A DNA stretch of 64,000 bases from contig WELB01000084.1 of assembly GCA_009602725.1 (NCBI GenBank), positions 128,152 through 192,151 on the forward strand, in the 5' to 3' direction. The translations under genes were made by a program, and so were the position numbers. A model generated the notes under the pieces. That model was not told the origin of the DNA. It did no database searches and saw nothing but the letters and a program-made list of their open reading frames with translations. Below are positions 45,814 through 53,800 of this stretch, in pieces. Numbering within the stretch: the stretch's first letter is position 1; every line of letters starts with the position of its first letter. The DNA comes from Spirogloea muscicola. Lineage: Eukaryota > Streptophyta > Zygnematophyceae > Spirogloeales > Spirogloeaceae.

Positions 45814-47088
45814 TCAGTCCCTCCTAGGCCGCTTCTTGGCCCGGCGCACCTCCTCCCGGCGCTCGTCCTCGTCGCTGTGATCCCCCCTGCCACGCCGCCC
45901 ATCGCGGTCCTCGTGGCGCCTCGCCCGGTCCCGCCGGTCACCGCCGTCCTCATCGGCGTCGTCGCGCCGAGGCCGGTCTCTGCCGTCCTTGTCGCTGCGG
46001 CGTCGCGCCCGCCGCTCGTCCTCCCGTCGGGCCTCCTCCTCCTCCTCCCGTCGCCGCCGCTCCTTCTCCTCCCGCCGCCGCGCCCGGTGCTCCTCGTCAG
46101 CGCGCGCCGCCTCCTCTTCCTCCTTCCTCCGGCTCTCCCGCTCCTCCTCACGCCGCTTGCGCTTCTCCTCCCGCTCCGCCTCCTTCTCGCGCTGCTGCTC
46201 CTCCTTCTCCGCCTCCAACTGGGACGCCCGCCGGCGCTTCTCCTCGGCCTCGCGCGCCTCCTGCCGCTCCTGCCGCCGCGCCTCCTGCAGCTCCCGGTCG
46301 AACGCCTCGCCCTCCTTGATCTCGCCGATGCCCAGCGCCGTGCGCATCGTCTCCATCTTCTTCTCCTTGCGCGCTGCCACGTGGTGGGTCTGCGCCTCCG
46401 CCGCCCTGTGCAACCCACAATAGCGCCGGCGTCAAGCAGCGTTACTTTGGCTGTCACGTTGCAAAGTATGGCGTCAAGCAGCACTCATTGGGCTGGTCAT
46501 TGCAAAATGTGGCGCCCCATCTGGCTCATGCCATGGGCCAGCAGAATTGAAGTCTTGAGAGCCCATGGCCCTGCTTCTGAGCCCCTGCTGGAAGGCCCAT
46601 GGCCGGCAGGCGGCGGCATCAAGCAGCACTCATGCGGCGGTCACATTGCGAAGCATGGCGCCTCTGGGGCCCTCTTCTCTGGCTCCTGCCATGGGCGCCA
46701 GCAAGCAGTGGTAGGACCCTAGCCTCCAAAACCAAAGGTCAAGGGTTCGAAACCCTCGTAGTGTTTTCTCGAGCCCCTGCCCGGCAGACAGCGGCGGCCG
46801 CAAGCCCTCGGCGCTAGCGGCGGCGGCCGCAAGCCCTCGGCGGGCGCGAGCCAAGGCCAGGGGCGTTGCCGGGCCCAGCGGGGGCTCACAGGTTGGCCTC
46901 CTCGTCGGCGGCGTCGGGGTCGGCGGCGGCGGCGGCCTCGAGGCGNACGCCGCGCCGCCGCCGCCGCCCAGGTCCAGCGGCGCGCCGTCGGCGCGCACCG
47001 GCCGCGCCCGCACGTGGAACTTGTTCGCCTGGATGTACCCATTCGTCCCCGACCCCCGCGCCGTCTGCAGCCCGATGCCGTTGTACAT
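45814..47088 (-). CDS. CWC21: Pre-mRNA splicing factor CWC21/SRRM2-type N-terminal protein
   Basis: Spliceosome protein that in yeast contacts Prp8 and Snu114. Exon 1 (47088-46890) begins with the near-invariant [18 protein letters not shown]. Exon 2 (46405-45814) encodes [18 protein letters not shown] and [17 protein letters not shown], then a long arginine/glutamate-rich tail ending KKRPRRD. The splice joins as [11 protein letters not shown], but only if one base is added near the lone N at 46943, so sequence is missing in exon 1. The cwf21 segment normally following the N-terminus is not visible. It may be lost at that N or lie in an unrecognised exon of the 484-base intron, which holds three repeats. 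Both exons are very GC-rich. Confidence 0.85.
46430..46665. repeat. Triplicated 45-base unit in CWC21 intron
   Basis: gcgtcaagcagcgttacttt (46432), gcgtcaagcagcactcattg (46471) and catcaagcagcactcatgcg (46617) each continue into a (g)gtca...ttgc(a/g)aa(g/a)ratggcg-like stretch, giving three diverged copies. Confidence 0.75.
46690..46760 (+). repeat. tRNA-like fragment with intact B box
   Basis: agcaagcagtggtagga resembles a D arm with A box, and aagggttcgaaaccct forms a T arm with the B box ggttcgaaacc at about 46744. No matching acceptor stem is found, so this is probably a SINE head or tRNA relic rather than a working tRNA. It lies antisense in the CWC21 intron. Confidence 0.35.
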
Positions 47089-47430
47089 GGCGCCCGCGCG
47101 CCGGGAAGCCCGCCGCAGAGCCCGGCGCAGAGTCCGCCGCGGACCCCGCCGGGGAGCGCGGGGCGGGGGGCCTAGGGTTAGGGCGCGCTCCCCCCCGACC
47201 TAACCGGGACTCCGGGGCGGCCACCTTTTCACTGCCGCCCGTCTCCCTGCGCTAACCTCCCAACAATGCCGCCGTTATCCCTGACCCGTTTCGATCATGG
47301 CCGCACGGCACTGCCCCTCTTCGCTGGCTCCCAGAACCATGTCGCTGGATGTGGGCCTGACTGATCAGCTGGCCGTGGGCCGTCCGTCACTGCTGAAGTC
47401 TCCTTGCGGCTCCTCAGCAGAGGTTAGTAA
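47089..47430. other. Upstream of CWC21, no gene seen
   Basis: GC-rich to about 47230 with a telomere-like cctagggttagggcg at 47171, then ordinary sequence leading into the retroelement cluster. Confidence 0.5.
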
Positions 47431-47720
47431 GTGAATTTGGGAAACCAGGCCATTGACCGGCGGCCAGGTCTGCCAGGGATTGCCCGGCTGCAACGCCGCC
47501 GGTTCGCTCGCACAAGTCTTCCGCATGCGCCTGGCCGTACCGCTTCAACGCTCCCTTGCCCACGCCGTCCACACGAGAGCAGGCCGTGCTATGGCCGCCG
47601 CCTCTGGGTCTCGGCGGAGTGCCTCTTTCCCTGCAGCGAGCTACTCAGACCTGATGTTGCTCACTCGTGGGTACTGAGCTTCCCTCTGCGTCGTCTCTTC
47701 AGGCCCCGCAGTCGCTGCTT
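47431..47720 (+). mobile_element. Retroelement ORF C-terminus, copy 2
   Basis: The open stretch 47453-47677 reads FRMRLAVPLQRSLAHAV, RAGRAMAAASGSR and ends YSDLMLLTRGY, matching the remnants at 17.7 kb (-), 49.3 kb and 49.7 kb. The shared terminal LTRGY followed by a stop suggests the true C-terminus of this element's protein. A hairpin unit follows immediately (47722-47812). Confidence 0.65.
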
Positions 47721-47721
47721 A

Positions 47722-47940
47722 GCTCGTAGGTTGGCCCCTTCGAACCTTGTCAATTCTTTTCGGGCTGGCTTCTCACAGCCCTTGCCCCCATTGGGAGAGC
47801 CACTTCTTCTGCATCGTCTGTGTGTTCTGCAGTGTTTTCTAGTGTAGTCCTTTTTCCGGCTCCTCTTTCTTTGGCTTTGGACATTGTCCATTCTTTTTTG
47901 GGCTGGCTTTGCCAGCCCCTCTTCTCTATGGGCGCGCACT
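47722..47940. repeat. Two hairpin-repeat units
   Basis: Unit one (47730-47812) has ggccccttcgaaccttgtc, gggctggcttctcacagcc and cattgggagagccacttctt, identical in places to the palindrome arms at 22285-22473. Unit two (about 47865-47940) has tttgggctggctttgccag and cttctctatgggcgcgcact. Confidence 0.85.
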
Positions 47941-48200
47941 TCCCCCGCCGGGGCGGGATGGCAACCAGGTCAGCGCGTCGGGTGTGAAGCACTCCGTCGG
48001 CGCCCCGCTGGATGGGCATGACTGTCGTGTTTTCCACTGCCACATTGTAGCCGGCCTCCAGGAACACACCTTGCATGGCGTCGCGCAGGAGGTCGTGTAT
48101 ACCGGTCCGCTCGCCCCCGTGCGCGCAGCGGAGCATATGGGCAGCCAGCGCCGCAGGTTCATCGTAGCGGGCACCGCACTCGCACTGTTAAACACTGTCT
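47940..48200 (-). mobile_element. Retroelement ORF internal fragment
   Basis: On the minus strand: CAHGGERTGIHDLLRDAMQG, FLEAGYNVAVENTTVMPIQR and RADLVAIPPR. A plus-strand relative lies at 48695-48800 (HDLLRHAMFGISLEAGYTVA). This cysteine/histidine-led, then basic segment resembles the part of algal retroelement polyproteins between RT and the FVPLAVDVHG-type tail (inference). Hairpin unit two abuts its 3' side. Confidence 0.55.
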
Positions 48201-48299
48201 GAAAGGGCCGGATGGCGCAAAAAGCAGGGAACTAGTTTCAAGACGTGCTTTCGGACCACGACGCCTCCTTGGACCTTGTTCAGAAGAAGACTAGTATTC

Positions 48300-49060
48300 T
48301 CCTTCCGGCCCTTTCAGACCTTGTATTTCCTTTGGGCTGGCCTCTCACGGCCATTGCTGCGAATTGGAAGATTCTATCTGGGCTGGCTACTCACGGCCCC
48401 CGCCCCCTTTTCAAAGAGCTCACTTCTTCCTGAGACATCCCCCGCCCTGTCTGCTGACTTGCGGCTCCTAAGCAGAGTGTTCATCCTATGTGGTCTCCGC
48501 TTAGTAGTGGTTTCAAAGCGGTTATTGGTCCCTTCGGACCTTGTCAGTTCTTTTTGGGCTGGCTGCTCACAGCCCTCGCCCCCTTGGGAGAGCTACTTCC
48601 TCTTTGAGAGTGCTGCAGTTAGTGCGGCGAACAGGCGGCGGACTCATCGGAACTGGCGGCACACGTCCTCCGCTGTGCACACGAAGGCGAGCGAATGGCT
48701 GCTCACGACCTCCTCAGGCATGCAATGTTTGGCATCTCTCTGGAGGCAGGGTACACAGTGGCCATCGAAAGTACGTCCATCACGCCCATCCTGCAGAAGA
48801 CGCTCCCCATAGAGGGCGATGGCTGTGAGAGGCCAGCCCAGAAAAAGAATCCACGAAGTTCGAAGGGGCCAGGGAAAGCCCCAAAGCACACTATGAATCA
48901 AGTGGCCACGAGGCCCGCAGTAACCTCTGTTGAGCAGCCGCAGGGGGCTGACACCGGTGGGCTCCTCCAGAGTGAAAGACGCTTCCAGTAGAGGGCGATG
49001 GCAGGGAGAGGCCAGCCCATGAATCAACAACGTTCGAATGGGCCAGAGAAAGCGCTAAGA
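48300..49060. mobile_element. Retroelement fragment (48660-48800, +) embedded among hairpin units
   Basis: Hairpin units at about 48330-48395, 48530-48605, 48815-48900 and 48985-49060, all variants of ggctg...cagcccttgcccc. The coding fragment at 48695-48800 reads AAHDLLRHAMFGISLEAGYT. The segment at 48940-49060 is a partial duplicate of 48800-48900. Confidence 0.6.
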
Positions 49061-49134
49061 CACAGTGAATCAAGTGGCCACGAGGAAGTCCTCAGATGCC
49101 AAGGCGATGAAGTCCTTCCTGAGAAAGGGGCCGC

Positions 49135-49280
49135 CCTTTGAGGATAGGGGCTGGATAAGCCAGCCCAAAAAAGAATGAACAAAGTACGAGAGGGGGGCCA
49201 GGGGAAGCGCTAAGATAAACAAAGCAGCTACAAAGCACTCAGTAACCCCTGCTAAGCAGCCTCAGGTCAGAGAAGGCTAT
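49135..49280 (+). repeat. Hairpin-repeat unit with family edge
   Basis: gaggataggggctggataagc, ccagcccaaaaaagaatgaac, then a tail ending cactcagtaacccctgctaa and gcagcctcaggtcagag. It aligns with 735-965, 18020-18195 and, reversed, 22600-22625, defining one end of the repeat. Confidence 0.8.
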
Positions 49281-49289
49281 CTTCCTGAA

Positions 49290-49930
49290 CCCCCCCCGGG
49301 TCTCTTTAGCCGACACTACCCTGCAGCGAGCTACTCTGACTTGATGTTGCTCACTCGCGGGTACTGGGCTTCCCTCTGCGATGTCTCGTGTTTTGTAGTG
49401 TAGTCCTTTTTCGACATCTCTTTTCTTTGGCTTTGGCCCATGTCCATTCATTTTGGCTGGCTTTGCCAGCCACTCTTCTCTATGTGCGAGCACTTTCTTC
49501 TACCTCTAGCCGATGCTACGACGACGCTGTGCGCCCGGGCATGACAGGCATCGCTGTCAGTTTGGAAGAGCTGTGTGGGTTCTTTCGTAAGGAACCATTC
49601 TTTTCCATTCGTTTGGGCTGGCCTCTCACAGCCACTGCCATCAACTTGCAGAGCTTTCTTCTTTTCTTATCCAGCATCTGGCCTGGCTGGTTGATGCCCG
49701 TCGTCGAAGTCGGGGGTGCAGCTTGGGCCACTCCAGCATTCCGCAGGCCTTAGTTGCATATTGTAGAATGCGGCTTTCGCTTAGTTTGCAGCGCTCGCAA
49801 GCATTGGCTCTTCATCAACGTGCAGGGCGCGCTGTAAGTCAGGCCTCCGGCTTTTGTGGCGGCGCCCCAGCTCCCCAAGCTAGCTTGTCGGATTTGTATG
49901 TGCTCACCCGTGGGTACTAATGTCGCCTTA
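49290..49930 (+). mobile_element. Retroelement ORF C-terminal fragments, copies 3 and 4
   Basis: Copy 3 (about 49320-49365) retains YSDLMLLTRGY; copy 4 (49723-49920) reads CRMRLSLSLQRSQALAL, RAGRAVSQASGF and ends LSDLYVLTRGY with a stop. Between them lie hairpin units at 49445-49500 and 49605-49640. Confidence 0.6.
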
Positions 49931-50837
49931 GGCACCTCAATTTAGGTCTCCGTACTATGTAGCCTTGTTTACTTTGCACTAAACTCTGCCTGACCACTGT
50001 ATTGGCTCGAATTGGCCTCCATTTCATTTCATGCGCTCCGCGCGCCTTCTCTCTTTTCGAGCTGGCTTTTCAAGTACCACGAATGATGGTCGCCTTGAGA
50101 TTGTAGTTACCAGCCGCAAGTCAGAAGGACTAGCAACCGGTAAGCAGTTCCCTTGCTGCTGTGAAAGGCCAGCCCAAAAGGTAGTGGAGAAGGTCCGAAG
50201 GGGCCTGAAAGCGCTAGATCACACAGTTACGCAAGTGCTCATTACACCTGGGTGCGCAATAACCACTAGTCAGCAGCCGCAACTTGAAGTGGGTTGCAGC
50301 CGGTAAGGAAAGCAGTGCCCGATGAGGCATTCCTGCGTCAACCCAAAGCAAATTTGTCGTATCAAGTATTCTCGGGCTCCTCGCTTAGGCCAGCTCGTGT
50401 TGCATGAAGACTGTCATACTTCAAAATTCATCAGACCACATATGCTCTACATATTTGGTGCTCCACTTAGAGCCCCTGCGGACCAGGACAACTGCCACAC
50501 CTCCGAAGCTCTCAGCCACCTTTGCACATTGCACTATCTTCAATAGATTGACTTGTTCACCACCAATCTGGCTGCACCTTTTGTTGCCATTACCTCCAGG
50601 TATTTTCGTGTCGAGGCACTGACATCATGCACATCATGCTTCCTTGTTGCAAGTTCCTCCGCTCGCATCACACACAAGTTTTCCAAGAGCCAACAAGCCC
50701 AGTGACTCTGAATCAGTCAACTCCAACTTTAGCATAACGGGAAGCTATTAGTGCTCATAGAACAAGTAATGCAGGGGTGCCGACAAATCATCGGCTCCTG
50801 AAAAGAATAGAGTTGGTGTGTATGTACAAAAGGTCTA
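49931..50837. other. Last hairpin traces, then no gene
   Basis: Degraded hairpin units at about 50050-50075 and 50155-50215; beyond 50300 nothing is recognised up to the BIG stop codon. The part nearest 50838 probably serves as its 3' UTR. Confidence 0.5.
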
Positions 50838-53800
50838 TCAAGTGGCATCTGTGCCCATGGCCTGTCGCACAAAGTGCTCGCATGATGGGCAACCATCCGC
50901 CAGCACATCCTTGAGGTAGCCCATCACATCAAAAGCCTCCTGGAGGTCGCAGCTATCCTGCATCCACTCCAGCCATGCCAGCAGCCGGGCTGAGACTCTG
51001 GACATAGCCGCCACATCGCTCAGCCGCTCCCTCATGCTGTCCTGCCACGCTTGGTGAGAACGCAACCCACCACCGCCGCCACCTCTTCCATCCTCCGCCC
51101 TCCCCTGCTCCGCCTTCAGAAACAGGTGGAGTTGGTTGACCAGGCCCGCAAAAATCAAAGGTGCACGCACAAGCTGCAGCAGCTTCTGCGATTCCCCTGT
51201 GCCTTCGCCATCGTCGTGCTCCAGTTGCTCAAATGTTGCCTTGGACGACAGAGACAGTGCTGCGGACGAGGACTGCCGCTTGTGGTGAGCCTCATGGATG
51301 GCGAGCTGCAGGAGTCCCTTCTTGTTGCCATCCCACTCCTCCAGCGACCACAGCAGCGTCGAGATGGCCATAAGGAACTGGAGGCCTTCATCTGTTTGCC
51401 CTGAGGGCCCCAGCAAGCCGGTGGCAGCTGCCGCAGCACCCGAGGACGACAGCAACGACGAGGCCGAGGGAGACGGCTTGGGCGGTGAGCGTGCTGCAGC
51501 CGCCAAAAATGCAGAGCCTCGGCTGGGGCTGCCTGACAGATCCTCGGCAGCTCCCGCCCTCCTCTGCGCTTCGAAGAACGAGCTCCTTTGCACTGTAGAT
51601 GGCGGCCTTACCGCCGCGGCGCAAGCGCCCAGCATTTGCGCGTACATCTTCTTCTGTGCCAAGCCCGCCTGGTCCAGCAAGTAGACGGCCATCTGGAGCA
51701 TAAAGGGCAGCAGTCTTGCATTGCTCTCCTTTCCACCCCCCTTGCTGTCCGTGCTGAATGATGCTCCTGTCGCAAACCTGTCCAGCATCTGCGGACAGGA
51801 CATGCATGCTGCATTCAATAATTGTTCAATGATAGCTAGTGCAAACCATTGTATTGCAAACCACACATCCGAAGACCAAAGGCAGGCAGACATTGGGGCA
51901 GGGCAAAGACCCTGGCACATAGTCAAGCCCAGACCGAGACCACCCAAGGCCAAAATTCAGTACCAGGGCAATGTCATGGAGGAGCAGCCGCAGGCGGCTC
52001 CCATCCGCTCGCGCAACGGCAGCCATGCTCTCCCAGAACGAGTCCACACAGCGAGCATACTGGCCCATGGCCACCGTGTGGGCCCTTAGAGGAAAGAGCG
52101 AGTTGCACAGCGTCTCGCTGTTTCGTAAAGTTGCTCCCTCCCACTCCTTCTTGGGAGCCTGTGCATATACGATGGCAAAGAGGCCGGAGTCCAGAGCATG
52201 AGCATCGAACGTATTTTGAGGTGTAGAGATGAAGGCCAAGCAGTGCTGTAACAGCCAATTACAGACAACAAGCACAATGCCTCTCCCTCTCTCTCGGATG
52301 GAAATGTCAGGCTGTGGACGAAGCAGCTCAGGCCCTGGTTATCAGGCCCTTGTGTTTGGCATATACACAATCGGCTCTCACAGACATTGGACCAATCAAG
52401 AAGGTATCTCTCTACCTTCAGAGCAGAGTCAGCCCGCTTGGCCTCCGTGTGGCACTGAAAATGTATGACATTAAAGTGGCTGACAGTTGAGTAGGCCCAG
52501 TCAGTCCTGCCAGCTGTGGCAACTATGTTGACGCGCTTGCTGAAGCAGTAAGCGCCAAGCATGTCCGTTGGCCGCAGGCGGTAGCCTTCCCTGCATACCA
52601 TGCACGACAATGACATGCTCCATTCCCCCTTCATGAAACCCCCCTCCTCCTCCACCTCCGCTAGGTCGACGCCCTCAATTAGCGCTGGCTCTGCCAGCAC
52701 AATTCTCTCCTCGCCGTCCTTCTGTGTGATTCGCCGCATGCCCATGCCCTGCATAGACAAGACGGATCGGGGTTGTTGTTAAGGACCACAATCTTGGCAG
52801 GGGGGTAGTGGCGCTCACCGGATTTTTCTATAAGCATTTCAGAAGTCAGATTCACATACTGCTCACAGTTGCATCATTGCACTTAGTGCTGATCAACAGA
52901 CTAAGGTGAAATCAAGTACAAGAGACATCGATGACATGTAGGCAGGGGAAGGATAGTTGCCTGCAGAAGCTCCTCCCTCTTCTGCAACGCCCGCTTCTTC
53001 AACTCCTCCCGCGTGGCCGACCGCAGTTGCAACACCTCGTCCTTCAGGAAGCCTTCCTCTCCCTCTGTCCCCTGGCCAGAGACAGTGTCCAGCAGCATCT
53101 CCGCCTTCTCGCCAACGCCGGTCTCTCCTGACATCCCCTCAAGGGCATGCACCAGGGGCAGGACACCCTCAACCTGCAGTAGCCGCTGAGTTGGCTGGTG
53201 GCACTTGGCGAGGCCCTCGAGCAGCCCAAGTATTATGGGGACGGACGGCGTTCGTAGCCCCTCCTGCCAGCCAGGAAGGCCCTTGGTCCCAAACCTTGAA
53301 GGCGTGTCTGGGAAAACTTCTTGCAGATGCCTCACTGCCCCTGCAGAAGTGATTTTGTATGTGAGCGTCATTCTTCCTCCCCATATGACCAGCTCTGCTC
53401 TTTCCAAGTCTTTCAAGCCTGAAGCTAAGCCCAGACCACACTCTCAACCTCTAAACCAGGATGATAGAGCTTGATCATAGGAAACTTGGTCTCGACTGCC
53501 AAAGGCCAGAGGCGATGACACGCCACAGGTAGATAGGTAATCAAGTACATACCCTTGACAATGCCTCGCTGGAGAATGAGATTGCGCAGGCTCTGCCCGT
53601 GGGAGTTGACCTTGATGGCTCTAACCACCCTCACAAAATTTTCCAAGCCCCTCACTTGGTCTGCCGCCTTGCTCTTGAGGCCCTCATCCTTAGATTCTGC
53701 TTGCTGCCAGTCTTGGAGGGTGTCAAACGCCCTCCAGTCCTCCACAAGCGGCACAAAATGGTCCACAAGAACCTCCATGGCGTGCTGCTCGCCAAAGGTG

